Assembly: GCA_017643305.1 (NCBI GenBank) | Contig: JAEPNQ010000010.1 | Location: 1-64,000, forward strand | From: Marinibacterium sp. | Lineage (GTDB): Bacteria; Pseudomonadota; Alphaproteobacteria; Rhodobacterales; Rhodobacteraceae | DNA length: 64,000 nt | Direction: 5' to 3' | Shown: positions 45,409 through 53,874 of the stretch, piece after piece | Layout: each line of letters starts with the position of its first letter | How positions within the stretch are numbered: the stretch's first letter is position 1 | Program-made: the position numbers and the translations under genes | Notes under the pieces: generated by a model | The model's input: only the letters and a program-made list of their open reading frames with translations | Databases searched by the model: none | Told to the model about the DNA's origin: nothing

Positions 45409-45795
45409 TCAGGCGGCGTCGCGCGGGATGATGCCGAGCGCGATCAACTGAGCGTGCTTGGCCGCCGTCTTGGCTGCGTCATCGACGCTGGCGTCGAACA
45501 CGAGTGCGGCTTTTGAGACGATGGCGGGGCCACGCAAGACGACGATGCCGGTTGCATCAGCCGCTGTCGCGTCGACGTCGTAAAGCAAGACAGCGGCCGC
45601 GTTTTGTGCGCCATCACTGCCGGCAGCCGTGCTGAGTTTCATCTTGCCACTTGCGGTGATGCGGCCAAGCACAGCGCCGACGGGGTAGCTGGTGCCAGCC
45701 AGCAGCGTGACGGTCTCGCGGGTGAAGTTGGGGTTCAGCTCGTATTTGAGGACATCGCCCATGGTGGGCGGTTGGGTCAGCACGGACATGGGCAA
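45409..45795 (-). CDS. Head decoration protein (gpD-like)
   Basis: 128 residues. The phrase NFTRETVTLLAGTSYPVGAV and the closing IALGIIPRDAA fit the gpD decoration family, which trimerises on the capsid surface after expansion. The 66-base gap to the capsid gene shows no other reading frame. The second codon pair offers an alternative ATG six bases in. Confidence 0.85.
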   Translation of the reverse strand: MPMSVLTQPPTMGDVLKYELNPNFTRETVTLLAGTSYPVGAVLGRITASGKMKLSTAAGSDGAQNAAAVLLYDVDATAADATGIVVLRGPAIVSKAALVFDASVDDAAKTAAKHAQLIALGIIPRDAA

Positions 45796-45884
45796 TCTCC
45801 GAAGATGTGAGGGTCAAAAAGAAATCCCCCGCCGGGGAGGAACGGCGGGGTATCAGGTGGGCGGCAGGTCGTGGAGAGAACGGT

Positions 45885-46346
45885 TCAGCCCCTACTGCCC
45901 GCCGAGGCAGCCTTCTTCGCGGCAGCCACAATCGGGCTTTCCACGGATTTGGGGAGAACAGGCGAGGGTGGGGCCGCTACGATGTCGCGGGCATCAGCGG
46001 CTGCTGAGGCGCGTTGAAGGACCAGTTTGCGGAGGGCTTCCGGGGCCGTACCATCGCGAAGTGCTTTCGCGGCATCAATCGCGATTCCGAGCCGGCCCGC
46101 TTGCGCCGCGATCTCAGCGATCTCTGCTGCCGCCTCGCGAAGCTGAACTGAGAGTTCCGCCAGATTTCTTGGTGGCGCGGCCGCCGGGGCGGGCAAAGGC
46201 GCCACAGCTGCGACGGTCGCGGGGTCTTCTTCCTGCATGCTTTGTGCCGCGTCCTGCTGATTTTGTTCAGTCGCGCTCTCCAGCGCGGCGTCCTCGGCAT
46301 CGCCGATTTCCGTATTCGCCTCAGGGGCATCTGTTCTGGCGCTCAT
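45885..46346 (-). CDS. Nested scaffold protein (Nu3-like), internal start
   Basis: The in-frame ATG at 46346 (MSARTDAPEANTEIGDAEDA) follows AAAGGAGG, one of the strongest ribosome-binding sites in the window, 5 bases upstream. It yields a 153-residue protein made only of the acidic, Ala/Gln-rich helical scaffold, as in lambda C/Nu3. Seen: the site and the frame. Inferred: that it is used. Confidence 0.75.
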   Translation of the reverse strand: MSARTDAPEANTEIGDAEDAALESATEQNQQDAAQSMQEEDPATVAAVAPLPAPAAAPPRNLAELSVQLREAAAEIAEIAAQAGRLGIAIDAAKALRDGTAPEALRKLVLQRASAAADARDIVAAPPSPVLPKSVESPIVAAAKKAASAGSRG

Positions 46347-47306
46347 GGCGGCCTCCTTTGCTCGGGGGTGACTGGCGCGGGGTAGCCGCGCGGTAGGTGA
46401 CGGGGCAGACAGGCTTTCGCGAAAGCGGGCAAAGCCACGGGGGAGGTCGATCACCTCATCGGCCAAGCCAGCGCTGACCGCATCGACCCCGCGATAGGTC
46501 GCGGCTTCGGTCGCTAGCGCCGCATCTTGGTTCAGACGGTCAGCACGGCCTGCAGCAACAGTTTCCGCGAAGAGGAACCGCAGCACATCGATCTCGCGCT
46601 GGATGTCGTCCCGCACGCTCTCTGGCAGCGGCTCGTAGGGATTGCCATCGACCTTGTGCTGGCCGGAATGGATCAGCGTGACCCGTACACCGTCTTGATC
46701 AAGCTGGCCGCTCAGATCGGCATGCATAACCACAACCCCAATACTGCCCACGGCGCCGGTGCGCGGCAGAAGGATGCGGTCGGCCTGGGAGGCCAGCGCA
46801 TAGCCTGCAGAGAATGCATGTTCGGCAACGAAAGCCCAAACGGGCTTGTTACGACGAAGCGCGCGGATCTGATCAGCCAGGTCGAAGACGCCTGCTACCT
46901 CGCCTCCGAAGCTATCGATCTCGAGCGCCACCGCGCGCACAGACGGATCGCGCGCTGCTGCATCGATCTGTGCGGCTATTCCCTCGTAGCTGGTCTGGCC
47001 GGAGGACTGTCCGATCCAGCCCCCGCGATGGATCAGCACGCCCGCGATCTCGATCACCGCGATGCCATCGACGATCGGGTAGGGGGCGTCGCCATGGTGC
47101 TGCAGGCGTTGAGTGAGGTTTCCACTTAAGATGCTGGCGCGTGCAGGGAGAACAGTTTTGCCCTCTGGTGTGTCGACGCCATCAGCCAGTTCGACCTGCC
47201 GTCCCAGGATGCGCGGCCCGAGGCCGGATAGAAACGCAATGGCCTTGGACGGTTCGACCAGCAGCGGCGTGTTGAACGCGCGAGCGGCAATGCGGGCATG
47301 GAGCAT
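45885..47306 (-). CDS. S49-family prohead protease with scaffold domain (gpC-like)
   Basis: 473 residues. The N-terminal 290 are a ClpP-fold S49 peptidase: ALEIDSFGGEVAGVFDLADQ, catalytic Ser in AEHAFSAGYALASQ (S166), and a Lys in SGQHKVDGNPYEPL. The last 150 residues are an Ala/Glu/Gln-rich helical scaffold. This matches lambda gpC, which shares its C-terminus with the scaffold Nu3. A nested start makes the scaffold alone (next entry). Confidence 0.9.
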   Translation of the reverse strand: MLHARIAARAFNTPLLVEPSKAIAFLSGLGPRILGRQVELADGVDTPEGKTVLPARASILSGNLTQRLQHHGDAPYPIVDGIAVIEIAGVLIHRGGWIGQSSGQTSYEGIAAQIDAAARDPSVRAVALEIDSFGGEVAGVFDLADQIRALRRNKPVWAFVAEHAFSAGYALASQADRILLPRTGAVGSIGVVVMHADLSGQLDQDGVRVTLIHSGQHKVDGNPYEPLPESVRDDIQREIDVLRFLFAETVAAGRADRLNQDAALATEAATYRGVDAVSAGLADEVIDLPRGFARFRESLSAPSPTARLPRASHPRAKEAAMSARTDAPEANTEIGDAEDAALESATEQNQQDAAQSMQEEDPATVAAVAPLPAPAAAPPRNLAELSVQLREAAAEIAEIAAQAGRLGIAIDAAKALRDGTAPEALRKLVLQRASAAADARDIVAAPPSPVLPKSVESPIVAAAKKAASAGSRG

Positions 47307-48802
47307 TAGGCTTGGTCCTCGTCAGGGCGTGGGCGGTCTTCCGCGTCATAGGTCTCATTGTTTGGCTCGGCCCTATCTTCCTCGGTCGGTACAGCCTGCA
47401 CACCCTGCGCGGGCGATCCAGGCCGGCGGAAATCAAGGCCTAGCGCACGTTCGCGTTCCCTCTCTGCGGCAATCTCCCGGTCCACTTGCTCAGCGTCATA
47501 GCCCCGCTCTGCGATGGCTTGGGTGCGGGATTTGAGCCCCGCTTCGATCTGTGCGATTTCGGCATTGGCGTCTTTCAGCGGATCGACCCAGTCCCATTTC
47601 GTGGGGAGCCAATCGGCCGCCAGCATGCGCAGACGATCGGCCTCATAGCCGGGCAAGGGCAGCGCTCCGGAGAGCACCGCTAGGTCCAGCCAGCGCGCGT
47701 AGACCGGTCGGCAGAGCTGATAGACCATCACTGAGTGCTGCCATGCCGAAACCCGACGGCGGAACTCGATCAGTGCCAGGCGTGAGTTTGAGAAGTTCCC
47801 TTTCACCATGTCATTGGCGAGGTAGGGATAGGGGATCCCGAGCGCAGCCGAGATCTGCAGCAACGTCCTATACTGGAACGGCTCATAGGTCGCGCCGCTG
47901 TCGGCAGGCTGGCCGACGGTCACGTCCTCGCCGGGATCCAGCCGCACGATCTGGCCTGGGCTGATCTCAACGCCCACGGGCATCTCCTCGTCGTCCAAGG
48001 GGGCGAGCGGGTTCTCCGGGGCAGGTGATGTGACGAACATCGCATACATCGCCGCGACCTTTTTGCGATCGAGCTCAGCATCGTCGTATTGATCGAGCAG
48101 GAAGAGCTTCACGATCGCCGGGGCCAGTTTCGACACACCGCGCAGCTGCCCACCCTCGACTGGGTCGATGACGTGGATGACCTCACTGGCGGGAACGCGC
48201 ACGATTTCTCCTGAGAGCCCGGGATCGGTGCTGTCACCCGGGTGACGCCGGAAGAAGTGATAGGCAACACGCCGCCCGATCCGGTCGAACTCGATCCCCT
48301 GGCGGATGGCATTGCCGTTGCGCGCTACGCCCGTTTCATGGAGCGGCAGCATTTCCGAGGGCAGCATCTGGAGTTGTAGCGGCACCGTTAGCCCATCTTC
48401 GACCCGCCGTGGGCGGATCCGAATAAAAACCTCACCGGCCAGAAACACCTCGCGCGCGGCCCGGCGCTGAAGCCCGTAGAAATCCGTCAGCCCTTCGGCG
48501 TCGGCCTCATCGGTCCAGGCGAGCCAGAGCCGCTGCAGCTCTTCCTTCCGCGCGGCATCGGCGAGCTTTGAGATCGGTTTGATCCCGTCGCCAACCGTGT
48601 TGGCTGCCCAGCTTTCGACCGCATTCACGGCATAGCCATTGTTGCGCACGAGCCAGCGGGCACGGGCGGTGATGTCAGGACCAGATGCCGTAATCAGCGC
48701 ATTCACATGAGCCCTTGTGGCCTGGAACCCGCGCAGCCGCCGATGTTGCTGTCCTGCATCAAACCCGCCGATGAAGGCGCCGAGGCGCTGCCGCCAGTTC
48801 AT
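47306..48802 (-). CDS. Portal protein (gpB family)
   Basis: 498 residues of the lambda portal family: VRNNGYAVNAVESWAANTVG near the start, EVFLAGEVFIRIRPRRVEDG, VIHVIDPVEGGQLRGVSKLA, and YQYRT-type region FQYRTLLQISAALGIPYPYL. The acidic C-terminus (EEDRAEPNNETYDAEDRPRP) is disordered. It forms the dodecameric DNA entry ring. Shares one base with the S49 gene start. Confidence 0.93.
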   Translation of the reverse strand: MNWRQRLGAFIGGFDAGQQHRRLRGFQATRAHVNALITASGPDITARARWLVRNNGYAVNAVESWAANTVGDGIKPISKLADAARKEELQRLWLAWTDEADAEGLTDFYGLQRRAAREVFLAGEVFIRIRPRRVEDGLTVPLQLQMLPSEMLPLHETGVARNGNAIRQGIEFDRIGRRVAYHFFRRHPGDSTDPGLSGEIVRVPASEVIHVIDPVEGGQLRGVSKLAPAIVKLFLLDQYDDAELDRKKVAAMYAMFVTSPAPENPLAPLDDEEMPVGVEISPGQIVRLDPGEDVTVGQPADSGATYEPFQYRTLLQISAALGIPYPYLANDMVKGNFSNSRLALIEFRRRVSAWQHSVMVYQLCRPVYARWLDLAVLSGALPLPGYEADRLRMLAADWLPTKWDWVDPLKDANAEIAQIEAGLKSRTQAIAERGYDAEQVDREIAAERERERALGLDFRRPGSPAQGVQAVPTEEDRAEPNNETYDAEDRPRPDEDQA

Positions 48803-49011
48803 CAGAGGTCTTTCACAGCAAAGGTGCGTAGCACACGCCCAGCGCCGCGTTCGAGTTTCGCAATGCGCCGTTCGACATCGCCTATGGCAGCGGCGAGCTC
48901 AGCATCCGTGCCATAATTTACGGTCTTGCCGTTATAGCTGACAGACCGCGTGCCGCTGTAGCGCGCGGCCAAGAGCGCGCTGTGGCGGAGTTTCAGCTCG
49001 TCGAGGGTCAT
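48802..49011 (-). CDS. Head-tail connector (gpW-like)
   Basis: 69 residues: MTLDELKLRHSALLAARYSG, a strand pair VSYNGKTVNYGT, and the helix DAELAAAIGDVERRIAKLER. This is the alpha-beta-alpha gpW pattern of proteins that join the portal to the head completion ring. Located between terminase and portal, as in lambda. Confidence 0.85.
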   Translation of the reverse strand: MTLDELKLRHSALLAARYSGTRSVSYNGKTVNYGTDAELAAAIGDVERRIAKLERGAGRVLRTFAVKDL

Positions 49012-49014
49012 TCG

Positions 49015-51042
49015 TCATTCCATGTATTTAGGCGTGCTGATCTTCCAGCCACGCCGCCGGGGCGTTGTAATCCGCCCCGCCTGAGGTTCGGTCGGTTTCT
49101 CGGTCTCAGCGTTCTGGGTCGCGGGTACCGTTTCCACGCCGGCCTGTTTCTCCAACTGCCGCCACATCCGTTCATCAAAGCGGTCGGCGCCAAGGATCCA
49201 AGCCGCGGCCCGGGCATAGACCCGGGTGTCGAGCGCCTCGTTCCGCTCGCGCATCTTCTGCCATTCCTGCCGGGCATAGCCTCGCCGGTCGCGGATCGTC
49301 ACGAGCTGCTCAGCCACGAGCTGCTTAAGCCATTCGCTATCCGCCCAGTCGGGCAGGTGGATCGTGCCCGCCGGTATCGGCTCCTCTGGCTCGGACGGCC
49401 GCTCTAGCCGCAGATACCGATAGGTCTCTGCCTTGAAGGTGGCCGTGGCCACGGTCCAGAGCCGCGCCCCACGCTTTAGTTTCCGACCATTGACGGTCGC
49501 ATCGACAAAGGTTGGCCCCGACACGGGCGTCGCGCGGTTGAACCCCTCCAAACCTTTCACAGGTGCCACCTGCGATATCCCCTGCGGCCGCGCCCAGGCG
49601 TAGACGGCAGAGGTTTCATACCCAGTATCGATGGCCAGCTTGGCAAGCGGCATCACCGCGCCGTTCTCATGCACCCAAGTCTGGCCAAGCAGCTCCGTTA
49701 ACGCCTGCCAGCAGGCAGGATCTCCAGGCCCGCCCGGAATGACGATGTGGTCAACCAGCCAACTCTCGAGGCCGCGGCCCCAAGCCCAGACATCGACCTC
49801 GATGCGGTCCTTTTGCACGTCGGCTCCGGCGGTGAGGAACAGCCCGCCGAGGGGGATCTGCGCAGCATATGCCTCACGCCGATCCGCAAGCCGCTGCCAT
49901 TCCGGCGCATCGCCGCTTTCAACCCAGGTCTCGCCCAGAAGCGTGTTCCGAGCCGCGCGCAGCATCTCATCCGAGCCCTGCGCTGCGAGCCAGTCCCGTG
50001 CGATCTGCTCCCAGCTCTTCCACCCGATCGGCGAATAAAGCGCCGAGAGGTGGAAGCCGATCGCGTTCGGATCTGCGCTGGTCGCGGTGGCCCTCCATTC
50101 ACCACGCTCGAGCATCTGCGTCTTGTGGTGCTCGGCGATGGGACGCTCGCAGTCCGCGCAGTGATATGCGGCCGTTTCCGGTTTTCCCTTCGCCCAGCGC
50201 AGGCGCTCGAACTGCAGCCACTGCATATGGCCGCAATGCGGACACGGCACAAAATACCGCCGCTGATCGCTCGCCTCGAACTCTCGTTCAATACGCGACA
50301 GCCCCCGAATGGTCGGTGTCGAGACCATGAACACCTTGCGCCGATGCGCAAAGGTGGTGGTTCGTGCTTCAGCCAAGCTGACCGGATCGCCTTCTTCGTC
50401 TGCCGAAGCTGGGTAGGCGTCGACCTCGTCCAGAAACACGTAGCGCGCAGGCATCGACCGCAGGCCCGTGGCCGAGTTCGCACCGGTCAGAACCAGAATG
50501 CCGCCGGGGAACTCCTTCGACAGCATCGAATTGCCGGCATCGCGAGAGTGCGCGGGCTGCACGCGCTCCTTCAGCGCCGGGCTATCCTCGATCAGAGGGT
50601 CGATCCGCCCGCGCGATGTGCGCTTGGCCATCTCCACGGTGGGCAGCACCGCCAGCATGGGGCCGGGCGCATGGTGGATGACAAAGCCGATCCAGTTGTT
50701 GCCAGCCTCCGTTGCGCCGACCTGTGCGGCCTTCATGAAGCTGATCCGCTGCGCCGGGTGGTTGGGCGACAGCGCATCCATGATGGCCCGCAGATAGGGC
50801 GTGCGGGCCGTTCGGTATTGCCCCGGTTCTGCCGATGCCCGCGAGGAGAGCTTGCGATGTTTGTCTGCCCATTCCGACACTGTCAGGTCCGGGTCGGGCC
50901 GCATCCCTCGGCGCCAGGCGCGCAGGATATCCTCGGCGCCGTCAAAGGCGAGATCGAGGCCCGCGGTCAGATCAGATGTGTTCTCCTCATCATTCAAGCG
51001 AGACCCTGAGGTCGGCCAGGGCGTCGAGCTGCTCTCGGACAT
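49015..51042 (-). CDS. Terminase large subunit (gpA family)
   Basis: 675 residues. The ATPase domain shows FMKAAQVGATEAGNN (Walker A-like) and ARYVFLDEVDAYP (Walker B). A zinc-finger-like pair (CPHCGH, YHCADCERP) is at about 270-310, and the nuclease half contains TAGADVQKDRIEVDVWAWGR. It cuts and packages DNA with the small subunit. The gpA type usually makes cohesive ends, so a cos site is expected nearby. It overlaps terS by about 50 bases. Confidence 0.94.
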   Translation of the reverse strand: MSESSSTPWPTSGSRLNDEENTSDLTAGLDLAFDGAEDILRAWRRGMRPDPDLTVSEWADKHRKLSSRASAEPGQYRTARTPYLRAIMDALSPNHPAQRISFMKAAQVGATEAGNNWIGFVIHHAPGPMLAVLPTVEMAKRTSRGRIDPLIEDSPALKERVQPAHSRDAGNSMLSKEFPGGILVLTGANSATGLRSMPARYVFLDEVDAYPASADEEGDPVSLAEARTTTFAHRRKVFMVSTPTIRGLSRIEREFEASDQRRYFVPCPHCGHMQWLQFERLRWAKGKPETAAYHCADCERPIAEHHKTQMLERGEWRATATSADPNAIGFHLSALYSPIGWKSWEQIARDWLAAQGSDEMLRAARNTLLGETWVESGDAPEWQRLADRREAYAAQIPLGGLFLTAGADVQKDRIEVDVWAWGRGLESWLVDHIVIPGGPGDPACWQALTELLGQTWVHENGAVMPLAKLAIDTGYETSAVYAWARPQGISQVAPVKGLEGFNRATPVSGPTFVDATVNGRKLKRGARLWTVATATFKAETYRYLRLERPSEPEEPIPAGTIHLPDWADSEWLKQLVAEQLVTIRDRRGYARQEWQKMRERNEALDTRVYARAAAWILGADRFDERMWRQLEKQAGVETVPATQNAETEKPTEPQAGRITTPRRRGWKISTPKYME

Positions 51043-51550
51043 GGGTTTCCAACACCCTCTGCAAGATCGCAGTCTCGATCGTCACCGCCTTGCCGGATGC
51101 CTTCTCCATGTCTGCGGACAATTGTGCGGCCATGAGGGCCGCCACGCGGGTGGGCCAGGTGACCCAAAGATCCCGCTCCTGACGGGCCAGACGAAACACC
51201 AAGGTCTCGGCCCGTGCGCGATCCACCAACACGCCCTTCTTCTTCTGGATCGACAGCTGCCGTTCCTGAGCCTGGTAGACCGTTAGCGCGGTGCGCGCCT
51301 TGATATAAGACGTGCTGTCGCCAGGGCCTGAGACTGCAGGCGCAGGCCCTTCACTTGCGACACTGATGCCACCGCGTGAACGCATCTGTTGATCCGGATC
51401 GGTCGCTGAACCGCGCCGCGCATCGGACGCCACCGCATTGATGGACCCGTCTGCAAAAAGCACCAGCCGACCGGTCTTGCGCGCCTTCTGAACAGCCCCG
51501 CGGGAGATCCCGGCATGCTCGGCATAGGCGCGTTCTGACATACCTTCCAT
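50990..51550 (-). CDS. Terminase small subunit (Nu1-like)
   Basis: 186 residues. The N-terminal helix-turn-helix (SERAYAEHAGISRGAVQKAR) recognises cos DNA in this family. The helical C-terminal half (RLARQERDLWVTWPTRVAAL) binds the large subunit. It is the first gene of the leftward late operon. A second ATG at 51541 has its GGAAGG too close, so I keep the first. Confidence 0.85.
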   Translation of the reverse strand: MEGMSERAYAEHAGISRGAVQKARKTGRLVLFADGSINAVASDARRGSATDPDQQMRSRGGISVASEGPAPAVSGPGDSTSYIKARTALTVYQAQERQLSIQKKKGVLVDRARAETLVFRLARQERDLWVTWPTRVAALMAAQLSADMEKASGKAVTIETAILQRVLETHVREQLDALADLRVSLE

Positions 51551-51671
51551 GGCGTTTATAATTCCGTCAATATATTGAAAATAAACAGAAAAATCTGCAT
51601 ATTTGAGTTGATTACACTTCCGCTTGGAGCGATTCTCACATCAAGCAAATTGCCTGATTGGAGAAATCGAA
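51551..51671. promoter_or_regulatory. Divergent AT-rich promoter region upstream of terminase
   Basis: This 121-base gap separates the leftward late operon from the rightward small genes. It is AT-rich and holds two short palindromes: CAATATATTG at 51568-51577 and CAGA-AAAA-TCTG at 51586-51597. A TATAAA hexamer lies on the minus strand close to the terS start. It is likely to hold divergent promoters. No consensus -35 was clear. Confidence 0.4.
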
Positions 51672-51854
51672 ATGACCCTAGCCGCTCGCTACAACGCAGA
51701 AGCCAAACGCCTGATGCCGCACATGGCAGACGATCTCGCGGTTGACCCCGCGATCGACAACGCTGGCCACATCGACGAGATCGTGTTCCGCCGCAGCGAA
51801 TACCTGGGCGGCATGGCGGCGGTCCTCCTCGCGCTGCTTGAAAAGCAGAAGTGA
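51672..51854 (+). CDS. Small phage protein, 60 residues
   Basis: Starts MTLAARYNAEAKRLMPHMAD and contains GHIDEIVFRRSEYLGGMAAV. It is helical and acidic. TGGAGAAA precedes the ATG. It is the first of five rightward genes of the early-gene type between terminase and methyltransferase. Family not recognised. Confidence 0.6.
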   Translation: MTLAARYNAEAKRLMPHMADDLAVDPAIDNAGHIDEIVFRRSEYLGGMAAVLLALLEKQK

Positions 51855-51864
51855 GGGCGATCGC

Positions 51865-52140
51865 ATGAGCACCCGCGCACAGATCGCCATCCAGACCGGG
51901 CCCGAAGAATGGGCCCATGTTTACATCCATTACGATGGCTACCCCGAGCACATGCTTCCCGCACTAGCCGCGTGGGCGCCTGAGGACATCCTTGCCGCAA
52001 GGGAAATCCGGCAAGTCAGTGCCGAGGCGCTGGATTGTTTCAACCCGCCTCGGCCGCCCCGGTTCCTCTCGCGGCCGACCTGCGAACTGTCCCATCTCTA
52101 TGTCTGGCAGGACGAGGCATGGGTCGATGCGACGGATTGA
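51865..52140 (+). CDS. Small phage protein, 91 residues
   Basis: The ATG at 51865 lies 10 bases after the previous stop. MSTRAQIAIQTGPEEWAHVY is followed by HYDGYPEHMLPALAAWAPED, the R-[AS]-x-I...Y-x-H-x-D-G-Y-P phrase found in small phage and plasmid proteins of unknown function. It ends VWQDEAWVDATD. Confidence 0.65.
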   Translation: MSTRAQIAIQTGPEEWAHVYIHYDGYPEHMLPALAAWAPEDILAAREIRQVSAEALDCFNPPRPPRFLSRPTCELSHLYVWQDEAWVDATD

Positions 52141-52251
52141 GAGCAGTGATCAGATAGCAATTATAGTACTCTGAATTTGCTACGTTAATCGGCTCTTCAG
52201 AGCGATTGTGATTGCACCAAAACGATGCAACTCACCTGAAAGGCCCACGCC

Positions 52252-52593
52252 ATGACCACCTCCACCCTGATCGCCAACTTCCGCGCCGCCGCTGACGAGA
52301 TCGAAGCACGCCTCGCGCCCAGCTCCTGCGCCATGATCGCCTCGCACAACTGGATTGTTATCGACGACTTCGGACCCCTGACCTTCACGCTGACGCCTGA
52401 GGGCAAGAAACACCGCGCCACCTGCACGGGCCATGGCAGCGCCCACAAGGTCAACCGCTTCACGAAGGCAGATGCAGCGCATCTCGCCCAAGCCTGCAAC
52501 GCCCGTGCAGCCTTCTGGGCCGACGCCGCACGCGAAGAGGCCGCAACCCTGCGCAGCCACATCGCCACGCTCGAAGCTCTCAGCGCTGCCTGA
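52252..52593 (+). CDS. Small phage protein, 113 residues
   Basis: Starts MTTSTLIANFRAAADEIEAR. A beta-hairpin (WIVIDDFGPLTFTLTPEGKK) and a helical end (HIATLEALSAA) are visible. The 111-base gap before it is AT-rich and may hold a promoter. Function unknown. Confidence 0.6.
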   Translation: MTTSTLIANFRAAADEIEARLAPSSCAMIASHNWIVIDDFGPLTFTLTPEGKKHRATCTGHGSAHKVNRFTKADAAHLAQACNARAAFWADAAREEAATLRSHIATLEALSAA

Positions 52594-52648
52594 GTCCCAA
52601 GTGGCGGGGCGAAGCGCCCCGCCCGCGCCCCTGACAAGGACCTCCGCC

Positions 52649-53050
52649 ATGACCACACACCCCATCCCGCCCAGCCGCAATGAGGATTACGGCTTCTTTC
52701 GCACCCTGACCGTCTGCCCTCAGCGCGACCGCCGCAGCTCGGAGGTCTGGAGCCTTGTCTCGCGCCTGATCGCCGAAGCCATCCACGCCGACAGCGAAGA
52801 CGAGATGAGCGGTATCCGTGATTTCCTCGACAGCCGCATGGGTCGGCATTTCGCCGACGATGTCGTCGGCAACATGACCAGCTGCGGCATTGGACTCGAG
52901 GCTGCTATCGGCTCCGCGATCCGCCGCTGGCAGGGCTGGCGCATCGACCGCCAGACTGAGCGCGAGCACGGCATCCCCGCGGGGCTGGCTTATCTGACTG
53001 GCTGGGTGCAGCACTTCGCCGTCACGGCCGCGATGGAAGATGCCAACTAA
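52649..53050 (+). CDS. Small phage protein, 133 residues
   Basis: From the ATG at 52649 (AAGGA lies upstream), MTTHPIPPSRNEDYGFFRTL continues to a helical domain with FLDSRMGRHFADDVVGNMTS and TGWVQHFAVTAAMEDAN. A longer frame open to 52433 overlaps the previous gene and is not favoured. Proteins with R-x-G-R-H-F-A-D-x-V appear among plasmid and phage hypothetical genes. No role known to me. Confidence 0.6.
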   Translation: MTTHPIPPSRNEDYGFFRTLTVCPQRDRRSSEVWSLVSRLIAEAIHADSEDEMSGIRDFLDSRMGRHFADDVVGNMTSCGIGLEAAIGSAIRRWQGWRIDRQTEREHGIPAGLAYLTGWVQHFAVTAAMEDAN

Positions 53051-53085
53051 CCTGCTTCCCGAAACATTTTAAATAGGAGCAAACG

Positions 53086-53655
53086 ATGCCCAAACTCACC
53101 GATACACAAACCATTATTCTCACCCGCGCCGCATCTCGCCCTGGCAATTTGGCCATGCCTCTGCCCGACGGGCTGGCTGGCGCTGCGGCCAAGATGACCG
53201 TCACCAAGATGATCGAGCGCGGCTGGCTTGAAGAGGTCGATGCCAATCTCCGGCGTCATGAACCGCTCTGGCGTGAGACCGGCGATGGTCATGGCACGAC
53301 CTTGATTGCAACTGAGGCCGGACTTGATGCTATCGGCATTGACCCGGTAGTCGCGAGCACTGTCAGTAATATCCGTAAGGCTCGACCGGCGGCTAAATCT
53401 ACAGAAGTGCCCGCAGACGCAAGCGCAGGCCCTAAGCTGGTCTCTATCCGGCAAGGTACCAAGCAGGCCCTGTTGATCGAAATGCTGCAGCGCCCCGAAG
53501 GTGCCTCGATCACCGAGATTGTTGAGGCGACATCTTGGCAAGCACATACGGCGAGAGGTGCAATCTCTGGTTCGCTCAAGAAGAAGCTTGGCCTACCAAT
53601 CATGTCCGAGAAACACCCCGAGCGCGGCACTGTTTACAAATTGGACGCGGCCTGA
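53086..53655 (+). CDS. DUF3489 domain protein
   Basis: 189 residues. The N-terminal part (MPKLTDTQTIILTRAASRPG, MTVTKMIERGWLEEV) and C-terminal winged-helix-like block (QALLIEMLQRPEGASITEIV, AHTARGAISGSLKKKLGLPI) match DUF3489, a small family of putative DNA-binding proteins common in alphaproteobacterial phages. GGAG lies 9 bases before the ATG. Last of the rightward set, converging on the methyltransferase pair. Confidence 0.8.
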   Translation: MPKLTDTQTIILTRAASRPGNLAMPLPDGLAGAAAKMTVTKMIERGWLEEVDANLRRHEPLWRETGDGHGTTLIATEAGLDAIGIDPVVASTVSNIRKARPAAKSTEVPADASAGPKLVSIRQGTKQALLIEMLQRPEGASITEIVEATSWQAHTARGAISGSLKKKLGLPIMSEKHPERGTVYKLDAA

Positions 53656-53664
53656 GCCCGCCAA

Positions 53665-53874
53665 TCATCGCCAGTGCTCGAATAGTCGGCGCAGCGCATA
53701 GCTGCGCAGAAGCGAGATTATCACGAATATCGCGCCGATCGCGAGGTTGTCGTTCAGGCTTACTTTCAACCCGAACCACGGAAACACCACGATCTGCGTC
53801 AGCACCGCCAGCGCATAGCCCACCACGACATTGGTGATCGCTTCGATCAGCGATTGGCGCCGCGACTGCATCAA
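53665..53874 (-). CDS. DUF7220-like small membrane protein
   Basis: 69 residues with two hydrophobic helices (TNVVVGYALAVLTQIVVFPW, LAIGAIFVIISLLRSYALRR). This is the pattern of the phage DUF7220 membrane proteins. The start overlaps the methyltransferase stop as ATGA. Role unknown. Confidence 0.7.
   Translation of the reverse strand: MMQSRRQSLIEAITNVVVGYALAVLTQIVVFPWFGLKVSLNDNLAIGAIFVIISLLRSYALRRLFEHWR

Noticed and set aside
49747-51009. A 420-codon plus-strand frame opposite the large terminase gene.
   Set aside because: Shadow composition (Arg/His/Gly-rich), no start signal, and it covers the terminase ATPase motifs.
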